From positions 186,001-250,000 of the forward strand of contig NZ_OZ038525.1 in NCBI RefSeq assembly GCF_964036645.1: a DNA stretch of 64,000 nt. Reading direction: 5' to 3'. This stretch comes from Tenacibaculum sp. 190524A02b (GTDB lineage: Bacteria > Bacteroidota > Bacteroidia > Flavobacteriales > Flavobacteriaceae). How positions within the stretch are numbered: position 1 is the first letter of the stretch; every line of letters starts with the position of its first letter. Made by a program: the position numbers and the translations under genes. The notes below the pieces were generated by a model, which was given only the letters and a program-made list of their open reading frames with translations, was not told where the DNA came from and searched no databases. Below are positions 1 through 9,250 of this stretch, piece after piece.

Positions 1-55
1 TTTCCTAAATACTAGATTGTTTAGGAGTTTTAAAACCAAAAATATTATTAAAATA

Positions 56-571
56 ATGAAATCAATATTTAAAATAACATGTGCAACAGTATTATCATTA
101 ATCTCATTTTCTTGTAATAATGATAATGAATTAGAAACATTAAGTAATCTTCAAAAAGAAGAAAAGAAGGTTAATCAGCATAAAATAGGAGTTATTGATC
201 CTATAGTAGAAACACTAGTATTAAATTTAGAAAGTACTGAAGCAATAACTATTAAGCAAGCTCCTTTTGAAATAGTAATTTATGCATATGATGATATGTT
301 AGCTGACGCAGCTGCTGTAGAAGTATATAGAGGAACTAATTTTGCAACTGCTTTACCATTATCTGTAAATATACCAAAGGAAGATATTCAGTTACACAAA
401 GTAGCGAACTTTAGAAAAGTTGGGTATTATGTACACATTGCTTGGGATAATAACCAAAATAAAGTTATTGGTGATGCTGGAGATATTGGAATTGACTGGA
501 ATAAAGCTTTTCCTACTATTGATTTAGATGCTCCTTTTACACAAACTTTATATGTAAAAAGTATCCAATAA
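56..571 (+). CDS. Hypothetical lipoprotein
   Basis: Seen: a 171-aa protein whose start I place at the ATG at 56. An in-frame TTG at 17 would put a charged tail in front of the signal sequence. The N-terminus is Lys-poor and hydrophobic and ends in Ser-Phe-Ser-Cys (Cys20), followed by an Asn/Asp/Glu-rich tether typical of Bacteroidota lipoproteins. The rest is acidic and probably beta-rich, with no motif I recognise. A strong hairpin terminator follows the stop codon. Inferred: a membrane-anchored exported protein of unknown role. The window edge hides any operon partner upstream. Confidence 0.7.
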   Translation: MKSIFKITCATVLSLISFSCNNDNELETLSNLQKEEKKVNQHKIGVIDPIVETLVLNLESTEAITIKQAPFEIVIYAYDDMLADAAAVEVYRGTNFATALPLSVNIPKEDIQLHKVANFRKVGYYVHIAWDNNQNKVIGDAGDIGIDWNKAFPTIDLDAPFTQTLYVKSIQ

Positions 572-604
572 TTTGAGTTTATTATAAAATTTTTTTTATT
601 ACAA

Positions 605-641
605 AACATCCCTTCATTCTATTATAAAATGAAGGGATGTT
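605..641. terminator. Bidirectional hairpin terminator
   Basis: A perfect 14-bp inverted repeat (605-618 with 628-641) with a 9-nt loop. A T-rich tail follows on the + strand and an A-rich lead precedes it, so it can serve both the lipoprotein gene and the end of the convergent oxyR. Confidence 0.8.
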
Positions 642-707
642 TATTTTAATTGCAAGGGCGATAGTCAAGGGTTTAATTTCCCAATGCCTTACATTAGTAT
701 AGTTCAT

Positions 708-1649
708 TTAATTTTTTTGTAACGGACTAATAATTTCTACGTCACTAAAAGCAATTGCGCCTCTGACTACACCATCAATAGTGCTTTTTAAAGCTTCTAT
801 CAATTGCATTTTTAATTGAGATTTATGATAAATTAAACTCACTTCACGAGCAGGTGGAGGCGTTTCAAATTCACGTAAATGCCTTTTATCATCTTCATTT
901 AAATCCAAAGTATTTAAATATGGAAGTAAAGTCATACCTAAACCATCTTTTGAAAGTTTTATAAGTGTATCAAAACTACCACTTTCTAATTGGAAATGAT
1001 TGTTTTTACTTTTTTTGTTGGTTCTACATAAGTTAATAACACTATCTTTAAAACAGTGTCCGTCTTCTAACAGTAATAAATCATCGACATCTAATTCCTC
1101 TACAGTTATTTTGTTATTCTCAAAAAGCTTATGTGCTTCAGGAATTAACCCAACAAAAGGTTCGTAATATAACACACGCTCTTTAATTGCTTCATTTTCT
1201 AAAGGCGTAGCAGCTATAGCCGCATCAATATGTCCGTCCATTAGCTTACGTACAATTTCTTCGGTAGTAAGCTCTTCAATAATTAGTTGAACCTTAGGGT
1301 AGTTTCTGTTAAATGTTTTTAAGAACATAGGTAATAAAGTAGGCATAATGGTTGGAATAATTCCTAACTTAAATTCACCACCTACATACCCTTTTTGTTG
1401 GTGTACAATATCAACAATTCGGTTACTTTCGTCAACAATAACCTTAGCTTGTTCTACGATTCGTTTCCCAACTTCGGTTAATTCAATAGGTTTTTTAGAA
1501 CGATTAAAGATTTTAGCATCTAACTCTTCCTCTAGCTTTTGTATTTGCATGCTTAATGTTGGCTGCGTAACAAAACAATGCTCAGCGGCAATTGTAAAGT
1601 TTTTATACTCAGCAACTGCCAGCGTATATTTTAATTGTGTTATGGTCAT
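708..1649 (-). CDS. oxyR: LysR-family peroxide sensor OxyR
   Basis: A 313-aa LysR-type activator that senses H2O2 through a reversible disulfide and induces antioxidant genes. The ATG at 1649 (MTITQLKY) is the classic OxyR start; the longer in-frame extension to 1694 adds an atypical tail. Residues about 1-60 are the winged helix-turn-helix (FVTQPTLSMQIQKLE). The sensing motif GHCFKDSVINLC puts the cysteines at 199 and 208, the same positions as the redox pair of Escherichia coli OxyR. The gene is divergent from dps, a well-known OxyR target, with a 116-bp shared control region, which supports the assignment. Confidence 0.95.
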   Translation of the reverse strand: MTITQLKYTLAVAEYKNFTIAAEHCFVTQPTLSMQIQKLEEELDAKIFNRSKKPIELTEVGKRIVEQAKVIVDESNRIVDIVHQQKGYVGGEFKLGIIPTIMPTLLPMFLKTFNRNYPKVQLIIEELTTEEIVRKLMDGHIDAAIAATPLENEAIKERVLYYEPFVGLIPEAHKLFENNKITVEELDVDDLLLLEDGHCFKDSVINLCRTNKKSKNNHFQLESGSFDTLIKLSKDGLGMTLLPYLNTLDLNEDDKRHLREFETPPPAREVSLIYHKSQLKMQLIEALKSTIDGVVRGAIAFSDVEIISPLQKN

Positions 1650-1666
1650 TACAATAATATTTTTTG

Positions 1667-1698
1667 ATAAAGATATTAAAACAATCAATATCATTTAT
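1667..1698. promoter_or_regulatory. Candidate OxyR operator (imperfect palindrome)
   Basis: In the oxyR-dps intergenic region ATAAAGATATT (1667-1677) is mirrored by AATATCATTTAT (1687-1698) with one unpaired base. An AT-rich dyad beside the oxyR start and upstream of the dps promoter is where an OxyR site would be expected. No direct match to the E. coli consensus is claimed. Confidence 0.4.
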
Positions 1699-1721
1699 AG
1701 TTTTACTGCTTAAAATTGCAA

Positions 1722-1729
1722 TAATTTTG
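1722..1729 (+). promoter_or_regulatory. dps promoter, Bacteroidota -7 element
   Basis: TAATTTTG matches the Bacteroidota -7 consensus TAnnTTTG. It lies 36 bp upstream of the dps ATG, giving a short leader. No clear TTTG -33 element is seen, consistent with an activator-dependent promoter. Confidence 0.55.
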
Positions 1730-1765
1730 ACATCAGAATAACAAGAGACACAAAATCAAATTCAT

Positions 1766-2236
1766 ATGGAAACTACAATTTTAGGGTTAGATATAGAAAA
1801 AACAGAAAGGTTAAAAAAAGAACTAAATGTATTGCTTGCAAACTTTCAAGTATATTATCAAAATGTAAGAGGTTTACATTGGAATATTAAAGGAAAGAAT
1901 TTTTTTGAGTTACATACCAAGTTTGAAGAATTTTACACAGATGCTCAAGAAAAAGTAGACATGATAGCGGAAAGAATTTTGACGTTACAAGGAACGCCTT
2001 TACATACCTTTAATGACTATGTAAGTGAAGCTAAAGTTCCCGTAGGAAAGAATATTACAGAAGATGTTGAAGCGGTAACCTTAATAGTAAGTTCATTATC
2101 TGAGTTATTAAAAATAGAACGCGTGATTTTAGAGTTAGCTGATGAAGCAGCTGATGAAGGAACCAATTCTATGATGAGTGATTTTATAGCGGAACAAGAA
2201 AAAACATTGTGGATGATGAATGCCTGGTTAGGGTAA
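1766..2236 (+). CDS. dps: Dps family DNA-binding ferritin-like protein
   Basis: A 156-aa miniferritin. The family forms dodecamers that oxidise Fe(II) with H2O2 and store the iron, protecting DNA from Fenton chemistry. The ferroxidase signature is visible in GLHWNIKGKNFFELH followed by FYTDAQEKVDMIAER (the His, Asp and Glu ligands shared between subunits). Length matches the family. It is transcribed away from oxyR under a TAnnTTTG promoter, so regulation by OxyR is likely. It has no Lys-rich N-terminal tail, so direct DNA binding may be weak. Confidence 0.93.
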   Translation: METTILGLDIEKTERLKKELNVLLANFQVYYQNVRGLHWNIKGKNFFELHTKFEEFYTDAQEKVDMIAERILTLQGTPLHTFNDYVSEAKVPVGKNITEDVEAVTLIVSSLSELLKIERVILELADEAADEGTNSMMSDFIAEQEKTLWMMNAWLG

Positions 2237-2272
2237 CATTATTCATTTTTTTAAGGGGATGAAGGGGTAGTA

Positions 2273-3346
2273 CTAATGTACTGCCTTTTCTGTTTTTAGG
2301 GTAGTATATAATTCTTCCTTTATTCTGTAATATTCTTTAAAAATAGTAGAAAGTATGTGTTCATAAGTAGTAAAAGCCTTATTGTTTTTTTTAGAAAGAA
2401 AATCATCAATAGCGATACTCGCTTTGTGTGTACAAAATAGTGCGTTTGAAATACCATGAGAAGAAATAGGGTCAAAAGCCATAGCAGCATCTCCAATGGC
2501 TAGCCATTTAGAACCTGTTATTTTTTTTGCGATGGAAGAATTCGCTAATCTGCCTACCACTTTGTAGTTTATGGTAGTATTAGGTAAATGTTTTTTTAAT
2601 ACTTGTGTTTCAGTGAGTACATCCTTCCAGTTGTTGTAATGTTTAAGTTTTTTGTACATGCTATTACTTTTGGAGGTGTAGATGGTGAGTATTCTAGTTG
2701 TTTCATTTAAGTCAGAAACCGTACCCCATCCATCATTAAAAGTCTCGGTAAAAAAGCCATACTTTAATGTAGCATTTGTTTTAGGAACGTAACAAATAAA
2801 GGCAATAGTGTCATCTAAAGTTTGAGTTGGAATTTTTAAAGTATTTAATACCGCTCTATTTCTACCAGTACCATCAATAATAAGTTTGCTTGAAATAGTT
2901 TGGATATTATTATCAAGTTGGATTTTACTAACAACACCTTGCTCAGTTATTTGAAGTTCTTTTAAGGTTTGATAGTTGATAACTTTACTATTAAGTTGCT
3001 TTTCTAGCGTATTGATTAATTGTTTTTTATTAAGTTTTAATCCGTGTTTAAAAGGATTGTGTTTAAAAAAAGTTTCCTCATGTATTTGGTTACTGTTCCA
3101 TATAGATTGATAACCATAAGTTTTAGTAGCACAACTTTCAAATACAGAAAGTAATTGTAGTTGATCTAATAAAGCTAGTGTAGAAGGCGGAATTGTTTCT
3201 GCTAGAATTATTTTTGAAGTATTCGTTTCTTTATCTAGAAAAGCAACGTTAATTCCTTTTTTTTCTAACAAATAGCTTAAAACAAGTCCTGAGACTCCTT
3301 TGCCAACAATAAGAACATCGGTATGTAAATGAGTCTCAGGATTCAT
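2273..3346 (-). CDS. lodB: LodB/GoxB-like FAD-dependent maturation protein
   Basis: A 357-aa flavoprotein of the tryptophan-halogenase/geranylgeranyl-reductase-like superfamily. The FAD dinucleotide fold is at residues about 9-30 (VGKGVSGLVLSYLLEKKG), and the second FAD motif is GDAAMAFDPISSHG near residue 285. It starts 2 bp after the stop of the LodA-like oxidase, so the two are co-transcribed. In LodA and GoxA systems the neighbouring LodB/GoxB flavoprotein is needed to build the cysteine tryptophylquinone (CTQ) cofactor inside the oxidase; I assign that role here from synteny and fold. The Trp-halogenase catalytic motif is not evident, which argues against a halogenase. Confidence 0.8.
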   Translation of the reverse strand: MNPETHLHTDVLIVGKGVSGLVLSYLLEKKGINVAFLDKETNTSKIILAETIPPSTLALLDQLQLLSVFESCATKTYGYQSIWNSNQIHEETFFKHNPFKHGLKLNKKQLINTLEKQLNSKVINYQTLKELQITEQGVVSKIQLDNNIQTISSKLIIDGTGRNRAVLNTLKIPTQTLDDTIAFICYVPKTNATLKYGFFTETFNDGWGTVSDLNETTRILTIYTSKSNSMYKKLKHYNNWKDVLTETQVLKKHLPNTTINYKVVGRLANSSIAKKITGSKWLAIGDAAMAFDPISSHGISNALFCTHKASIAIDDFLSKKNNKAFTTYEHILSTIFKEYYRIKEELYTTLKTEKAVH

Positions 3347-3348
3347 GT

Positions 3349-5823
3349 TTAGTGGAATGAAATGTAAAGGTTATACGCTTCTTTTTTACCACCATGTAAA
3401 TCTTTATACACTACTTTTATAGTCACAAAAGAGTTTAAGAATGAATTGAAGTTAGTGGTAACATTTTGAGGTGGTTTTGGGTAATTCCCAGTTCCGCCAC
3501 CGCTAAAGTCAAACGAAGCTACTTTTTGTCCATTTACATATACTTCTAGTTCATCATCTACATTAATATCGCCTGTTCCGTCTGGTTTAGAAGATAAGGT
3601 AATTTGTTTTCCTTCTGGAATCCATACCATGTCTCTTTCATTACTATAGTAAATACTTGGAGGCGTTAGAGTAACATCTGTTTTTGGAAAAGATTTTCCT
3701 AAAAATACACTCATTTTATCCCTAACATTTTTACTTTCTGCTGCTACATAAACTAGTTCAGGTATTCCATTGGTTTGTGCCTCTCTAGCAGCTACCACAC
3801 CAACATCTTTCCATTTATATACCATATTAATTAACCCGTTCATATAGCCACCTTCCGCATGATAGCCAACAAATCCTGTATCCGTAGTCATCAACCAAGG
3901 TGTTCTATTAGCATAAATATATTGTTTAGTTTCTGGCGTAACGGTTTCATTACGCATAGCAACTAAGCTCTCTTCTGTTAAAACATCTACAGGTAAATTA
4001 GCAGCCCACCAAGCTGGTATTGGATATTGACTGTCTAAAAATACTTTTTGACAACTTCCTGCATCTGACTGCCAAGGTATTCCCATCCATTTTGTTAAAT
4101 CACCTGGGGTTATTTGCCATAGCCATATACTATCAGCGTCACCTGCTAAGGAAGCAGCAATATTGTCTGAAGTCATTTCAAAACCAAAGTCTTTGTAAAA
4201 AACGGCTTCTTGTTGTTCGGGTGTTGCTACGGCAATTCTAATTTCACGTAAACCAAAGAAAGAGGCATTATCTGTCACTTTAGAAAAAGCTACCGCATTT
4301 TGAGAATACATCTGTTTGTGACGCATTGGCCAAGTAAGCTCTACGCCTGGATGAAAACCTCCGCCATATAAAGTTTCTAACACGGCTCTGGTCATTAACA
4401 AAGCACTTTTAGCACCGTCTTTTGAAGCTTCAATATATTGCGCTTGATAATAAAGTCCTATTTGATCCATAGTAGTATAAGAACCACTAAGAGGTGTAAA
4501 GTTACCGTCTCTCCACTTTTTTAACTCTTCATATAAAATAGGAGGAATGGCAAACCATTGTGCAGGGCTTCCAGGGTAGTTAATTCCATCACCTGGATAA
4601 AACGGATATTTTAATTCTTCAGTACCACTACCAAGATTGGTTAAATCGGTTTTGTTTTTACTTGGTATTATTGGTTCGTTATTGTAATTGTATAGCGGAT
4701 CTCTAAATGAATTAAAAATAGTTTCTCTTAAAAGTCTTGCATTTTTAGCAGCTTCCTGATCCGCTGGTAAAGAGTATAAATAACTAAACTCTTCTGGAGT
4801 TAGTTGGTCTATAGTTTCTCTAAAAGAAGGCGATAGGAAATCACTTAAATTCACCCATTGCATTCTATATAACCTATAAAGAATAGGGAAAATTAAACTA
4901 AAATCGGTATCGTAACTTTTATTATCAATACCACAAATTAAATCATACATGGTAGCTAATGGTTGAATTTGTGGTGCATAATCTGGTGGTGCAGTAGCTA
5001 TCCAAGCAGCTTCATTTTCTGTGTCAAGATTATAAGTAGTACCATCTATAGTCACTACAGCAGTTACTTTTCCGTCACAAATATCATCATACCAGTTAGA
5101 GTTGTCTGCAAAGTCGGTATTCAAATCTGAAGGATTTAAAGCGGCAGAGATTCCATCTCCTGGATAAAAAATTAAGTTACCATTATCATATTCAACAGTA
5201 CCTAGATTAACATTTCTTGAATTGGTATTCATAGCCGCAGCTATGTTACTATTTTGAGAGCCTTTTAAAGGAAAAGGAAATTGACCTCCAATTTCTTTTT
5301 TAGTTTGGTTAGGTTCATCAGAAACCGTTACTGCACTTGGGCTGTTTACTAGTTCTTGTCTAAAATTAACATCAGATTTCTGTATTAATTTTTCATCTAA
5401 AACGTTTGGATTTCTTCTGGAAGCTCCTATGCCTGGGGCAATGCTATTTGGATTGGCAAAATTTGGACTTAAATTTGGTGTGCTATCTTTTATAGACAAA
5501 TCTAAACTATTATTGAAGTCATACCAAAAAGGTTTTTTGTTAGCAACTTCCACTGTCCATGTAATACTTACTTTAGTATCAGGATGTGTTTTTTTGTACT
5601 CTTCAATAGAAAATTTTTGTGTAGGATTTCCTTGGTCGTCACATTCATAAATGTAGAAGCGTTGTGCTTGCTTTTTTAAAGCACCATCTGCAGTGTGGTA
5701 AACCTCTGTAGTGTCATAAAGATTTTTCCAAGGTACTTCAGGTGTAAAAACAACATCTTCTTTAGTAGCAGGGCCATTTCCAAGTCTTGCAATTCCTATT
5801 GAGGGATAAATACGTAGTTTCAT
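3349..5823 (-). CDS. LodA/GoxA-family CTQ-dependent amino-acid oxidase
   Basis: An 824-aa quinoprotein. The family (lysine 6-oxidase LodA, glycine oxidase GoxA) deaminates amino acids and releases H2O2 and ammonia; LodA is an antimicrobial, biofilm-dispersing factor in Marinomonas. The N-terminus RIYPSIGIARLGN is the family hallmark. The candidate CTQ cysteine is Cys591 in DAGSC, with Asp587 four residues before it, the same Asp-Cys spacing as in LodA (Asp512-Cys516). Trp643 in the NRTPW motif is the probable partner. No signal peptide is visible, as in other members, which leave the cell by an unclear route. It heads the operon with lodB. The substrate cannot be read from the sequence; the length is closer to GoxA-type members than to LodA. 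Confidence 0.85.
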   Translation of the reverse strand: MKLRIYPSIGIARLGNGPATKEDVVFTPEVPWKNLYDTTEVYHTADGALKKQAQRFYIYECDDQGNPTQKFSIEEYKKTHPDTKVSITWTVEVANKKPFWYDFNNSLDLSIKDSTPNLSPNFANPNSIAPGIGASRRNPNVLDEKLIQKSDVNFRQELVNSPSAVTVSDEPNQTKKEIGGQFPFPLKGSQNSNIAAAMNTNSRNVNLGTVEYDNGNLIFYPGDGISAALNPSDLNTDFADNSNWYDDICDGKVTAVVTIDGTTYNLDTENEAAWIATAPPDYAPQIQPLATMYDLICGIDNKSYDTDFSLIFPILYRLYRMQWVNLSDFLSPSFRETIDQLTPEEFSYLYSLPADQEAAKNARLLRETIFNSFRDPLYNYNNEPIIPSKNKTDLTNLGSGTEELKYPFYPGDGINYPGSPAQWFAIPPILYEELKKWRDGNFTPLSGSYTTMDQIGLYYQAQYIEASKDGAKSALLMTRAVLETLYGGGFHPGVELTWPMRHKQMYSQNAVAFSKVTDNASFFGLREIRIAVATPEQQEAVFYKDFGFEMTSDNIAASLAGDADSIWLWQITPGDLTKWMGIPWQSDAGSCQKVFLDSQYPIPAWWAANLPVDVLTEESLVAMRNETVTPETKQYIYANRTPWLMTTDTGFVGYHAEGGYMNGLINMVYKWKDVGVVAAREAQTNGIPELVYVAAESKNVRDKMSVFLGKSFPKTDVTLTPPSIYYSNERDMVWIPEGKQITLSSKPDGTGDINVDDELEVYVNGQKVASFDFSGGGTGNYPKPPQNVTTNFNSFLNSFVTIKVVYKDLHGGKKEAYNLYISFH

Positions 5824-5973
5824 GGTTAGAAAATTTAAAAGTTATATATAGTGTAGTTTTATATGTTACTATAAAGTTACTTGTAAATTCAAATGAAAAG
5901 AGTAGAAGAGTCTTTACTGTGTATTATTCAAGTATAAGTGTAGTTATGTACAGGTTTAAAAATGGGAGGAATA

Positions 5974-6744
5974 CTATTTTAAAAGTATTTTTATACTAAC
6001 AAAAGCAATAAGGATAGCTGTAGCTTTTTTAAGCTGAATAGGAGTGAGAAGCTTATTACTTAGTCGGTTTCCAATTTGTCCTCCTATAAAAACGGTAATT
6101 AATAAGATAGAAGTAAATTGCCAGTTAATAGAAAATTTTGGATTGATATATTGACCAATTAAACCACTAATTGAATTCAAAAGAATAAAAAAACTAGCGG
6201 TTGCCGCTATTCTTTTAGGCGTGTCCCAATTTGTTAAGTGTAATAAAGGAGCTAAAAAAATGCCTCCGCCTATACCCACCATTCCTGAAATAAAACCAAT
6301 AAAACCGCCATAAGTTATGTTTTTGGTTAAAGATAAGTTGTTGTTGCCTGTTTTAAGTGTGTTTATGGTTTTAGAATACCACATAGTAATAGCAGCTAAT
6401 AGTAAGGTGATTCCTAAAAGAATAAAAAATATGTGCTGACTTATTTGTAAGTAGCCTCCTAAAAAAGCCATGGGAATACTAAAAAGAACTAAAGGCGTTA
6501 CTTTTTTCCAGTTGTATAATTTTCTTTTCCAAAATAATACAACATTACTTGATACTACTACAATGTTACAAAGTAAACTAGTACTTCTTATTTCAGTAAA
6601 AGCTAAACCAGTAATAGCCAATACAGCAAGATAACTAGAGCCACCTCCAAAACCAACAGAGGAGTATAGTATAGCAATGGTAAAAAATAATAAAATTACA
6701 TACCAATTTTCTAGGGCAGTTTCAATAAGAAAAGATAGCTCCAT
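5974..6744 (-). CDS. TauE/SafE family sulfite/organosulfonate exporter-like permease
   Basis: A 256-aa membrane protein with about eight hydrophobic segments and the two internally repeated family motifs: SVGFGGGSSYLAVLAITG near the start and GMVGIGGGIFLAPLLHL in the second half. The ATG at 6744 is preferred to an in-frame TTG at 6753. TauE/SafE proteins export sulfite, sulfoacetate or related anions; no neighbouring sulfur gene fixes the substrate here. It is transcribed on its own, divergently from acs. Confidence 0.85.
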   Translation of the reverse strand: MELSFLIETALENWYVILLFFTIAILYSSVGFGGGSSYLAVLAITGLAFTEIRSTSLLCNIVVVSSNVVLFWKRKLYNWKKVTPLVLFSIPMAFLGGYLQISQHIFFILLGITLLLAAITMWYSKTINTLKTGNNNLSLTKNITYGGFIGFISGMVGIGGGIFLAPLLHLTNWDTPKRIAATASFFILLNSISGLIGQYINPKFSINWQFTSILLITVFIGGQIGNRLSNKLLTPIQLKKATAILIAFVSIKILLK

Positions 6745-6855
6745 ATAAACCAAATATAAATATTAATCAGTAATCTTATGTTGTTAGTAGAAAAAATATG
6801 AAACCAAGGAAAAAAAATAGTAGATTAGATTCGGGAAACATAAAATTTTGTGTAA

Positions 6856-8781
6856 ATGAGCAACTATCATATAAAACATTTAGAAGAATATTATCAAGTT
6901 TATAGAAAATCAGTACGAAACCCAGAGATGTTTTGGGAAGAAATAGCAGAAGAACATTTTGTATGGAGAAAGCGCTGGAATAATGTATTAAGTTATGATT
7001 TTTCAAAACCAGAAGTAAAGTGGTTTGAAGGTGCTAAATTAAATATTACTGAAAACTGTATTGATAGACATTTACAGGTAAGAGGTGATAAAACGGCTAT
7101 TTTATTTGAACCGAATGATCCAAAGGATGCAGCAATTCATATTAGTTATAAAGAACTACATAAACGAGTTTGTAAGTTTGCAAATGTTTTAAAGGAAAAC
7201 GGAATTAAAAAAGGTGATAGGGTTTGTATCTATTTACCAATGATTCCAGAGTTGGCCATTTCGGTTTTAGCATGTGCTAGAATTGGGGCAGTACATTCTG
7301 TAGTATTTGCTGGGTTTTCTTCAACAGCATTGGCAACAAGAGTCAATGATTGTGAGGCTAAAATGGTAATAACCTCAGACGGTTCTTTTAGAGGGGCAAA
7401 AATAATAGACTTAAAAGGAATTGTAGATGAAGCCTTAGAAAGTTGTAATACAGTAGATACTGTTTTAGTAGCTAAGAGAATTGCTACAGACATTTCAATG
7501 AAAGAAGGTAGAGATAAATGGCTACAACCTTTATTAGACAAAGCTTCTGATGTTTGTGAACCTGAAATAATGGACGCAGAAGATCCTTTGTTTATTCTTT
7601 ATACTTCTGGATCTACAGGAAGCCCTAAAGGAATGTTACATACCACGGCTGGTTATATGGTATATACCGCTTATACGTTTAAAAACGTATTTAATTATAG
7701 AGAAGATGATGTGTATTGGTGTACGGCGGATATTGGTTGGATTACTGGACATAGTTATATTGTATATGGTCCATTAGCCAATGGAGCAACTACAGTTATG
7801 TTTGAGGGAGTACCAAGTTATCCAGATTATGGACGCTTTTGGGAAGTGGTTGAAAAGCATAAAGTAACTCAATTTTATACAGCACCAACAGCCATTAGAG
7901 CATTGGCAAAAGAAAATTTAGACTATGTTGATTCTTACAATCTTTCTACATTAAAAGTTTTAGGAACGGTAGGAGAGCCTATTAATGAAGAAGCATGGCA
8001 TTGGTATAATGATAATGTAGGTAAGAAAAAAAGCCCAATTGTAGATACATGGTGGCAAACTGAAACAGGAGGGATTATGATTTCTCCGTTGCCTTATGCT
8101 ACACCAACAAAGCCAACTTATGCAACCTTACCTTTACCTGGAATCCAGTTAGCATTAATGGATGAGACAGGTAATGAAATAAACGGAAATCAAGTTGATG
8201 GAAGACTGTGTGTAAAATTTCCTTGGCCTTCTATGGCTAGGACTATTTGGGGAAATCATCAACGTTATAAGGATACATATTTCTCAGCTTTTGAAAATAA
8301 GTACTTCACAGGAGATGGTGCTTTAAGAGACGAAGTTGGGTATTATAGAATTACTGGTAGAGTAGATGATGTAATAATTGTTTCTGGACATAACTTAGGA
8401 ACAGCACCTATTGAAGATGCGATAAATGAGCATCCAGCTGTTGCTGAGAGTGCTATTGTTGGTTTTCCGCATGATATTAAAGGAAATGCTTTGTACGGTT
8501 ATGTAATTTTAAAAGAAACGGGAGAAGGTAGAGATCATGATAATCTTCGAAAAGAGATAAATCAAATTATAACAGAACATATTGGCCCTATAGCTAAGCT
8601 GAATAAAATTCAGTTTACAGTAGGTCTTCCTAAAACTAGATCAGGAAAAATTATGCGCCGAATTTTACGAAAAATAGCGCATAATGAACTAGATAGTTTG
8701 GGGGATGTTTCTACATTGTTAAACCCAGAAGTTGTACAGAGTATAATTGATAACAGGTTGGTACTGGATCCAACTACGTAA
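6856..8781 (+). CDS. acs: Acetyl-CoA synthetase (acetate-CoA ligase)
   Basis: A 641-aa AMP-forming ligase that turns acetate, ATP and CoA into acetyl-CoA. The family length is about 640-650 aa. Seen: the N-terminal ACAS domain (PEMFWEEIAEE, VKWFEGAKLNITENC), the P-loop-like A3 motif YTSGSTGSPKG at about 249, WWQTETGG, the GRVDDVI hinge near residue 500 and the C-terminal PKTRSGKIMRR with the catalytic, acetylatable lysine at 598. This set identifies Acs rather than a propionyl- or acetoacetyl-CoA ligase. It stands alone, divergent from the TauE-like gene. Confidence 0.95.
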   Translation: MSNYHIKHLEEYYQVYRKSVRNPEMFWEEIAEEHFVWRKRWNNVLSYDFSKPEVKWFEGAKLNITENCIDRHLQVRGDKTAILFEPNDPKDAAIHISYKELHKRVCKFANVLKENGIKKGDRVCIYLPMIPELAISVLACARIGAVHSVVFAGFSSTALATRVNDCEAKMVITSDGSFRGAKIIDLKGIVDEALESCNTVDTVLVAKRIATDISMKEGRDKWLQPLLDKASDVCEPEIMDAEDPLFILYTSGSTGSPKGMLHTTAGYMVYTAYTFKNVFNYREDDVYWCTADIGWITGHSYIVYGPLANGATTVMFEGVPSYPDYGRFWEVVEKHKVTQFYTAPTAIRALAKENLDYVDSYNLSTLKVLGTVGEPINEEAWHWYNDNVGKKKSPIVDTWWQTETGGIMISPLPYATPTKPTYATLPLPGIQLALMDETGNEINGNQVDGRLCVKFPWPSMARTIWGNHQRYKDTYFSAFENKYFTGDGALRDEVGYYRITGRVDDVIIVSGHNLGTAPIEDAINEHPAVAESAIVGFPHDIKGNALYGYVILKETGEGRDHDNLRKEINQIITEHIGPIAKLNKIQFTVGLPKTRSGKIMRRILRKIAHNELDSLGDVSTLLNPEVVQSIIDNRLVLDPTT

Positions 8782-8861
8782 ATAATAGTAAATATGGAAA
8801 AATGGTGTAAGGGTGTTTTAGAATTAAAAACAATACTATTACCATTCGGTTACATATGTTT

Positions 8862-9140
8862 TCAGACGATGTTTTTTTGAATTAACTCATCATAAATATC
8901 TTTCGCACCAAAACCTTTGATACTAATATCTTTATTAGTGTTAGAGGTTTTTTCAAATATATTAATTATAGAGTTTACGGAATAAGCATCCATTTTTGAA
9001 ACATTATTAATATCTAATATTATAGTATGATACTTTTTTAAAAGTGAAGTAATCCCTTTTTTTACTTTTTTAAAGTTTTGAGCTTGAATTACGCCACTTA
9101 AAATAAATTGATTGTTGATAGAGGATACTTGAAAGTCCAT
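8862..9140 (-). CDS. STAS-domain protein (anti-anti-sigma-like)
   Basis: A 92-aa single STAS-like domain with the alternating strands and helices of anti-sigma-factor antagonists (FILSGVIQAQNF, then IILDINNVSKMDAYSVNSII). In SpoIIAA-type proteins a Ser/Thr at the loop after the D-x-S region is phosphorylated; here the sequence reads Asp-Ala-Tyr-Ser. Short STAS proteins are common in Flavobacteriaceae and also occur as MlaB-like lipid-transport subunits. No anti-sigma kinase or Mla gene is adjacent, so the partner is unknown. Confidence 0.65.
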   Translation of the reverse strand: MDFQVSSINNQFILSGVIQAQNFKKVKKGITSLLKKYHTIILDINNVSKMDAYSVNSIINIFEKTSNTNKDISIKGFGAKDIYDELIQKNIV

Positions 9141-9250
9141 AATAATAGGTTATAAATTATTAATCCTAAAGTTATGTTTTTAAAGACGCGTTTTAATTAT
9201 AATTTCGTTAGATGACTTTGTTACTACGGTAAAAGTTAAGTATCTATCTT

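Noticed and set aside
2273..3346. Considered as a tryptophan halogenase
   Set aside because: The FAD fold fits, but the halogenase WxWxIP motif is absent and the LodA neighbour explains the gene.
7230..7541. A 103-aa minus-strand frame inside acs
   Set aside because: Acs covers the region with full conserved motifs; the minus frame is a codon shadow.
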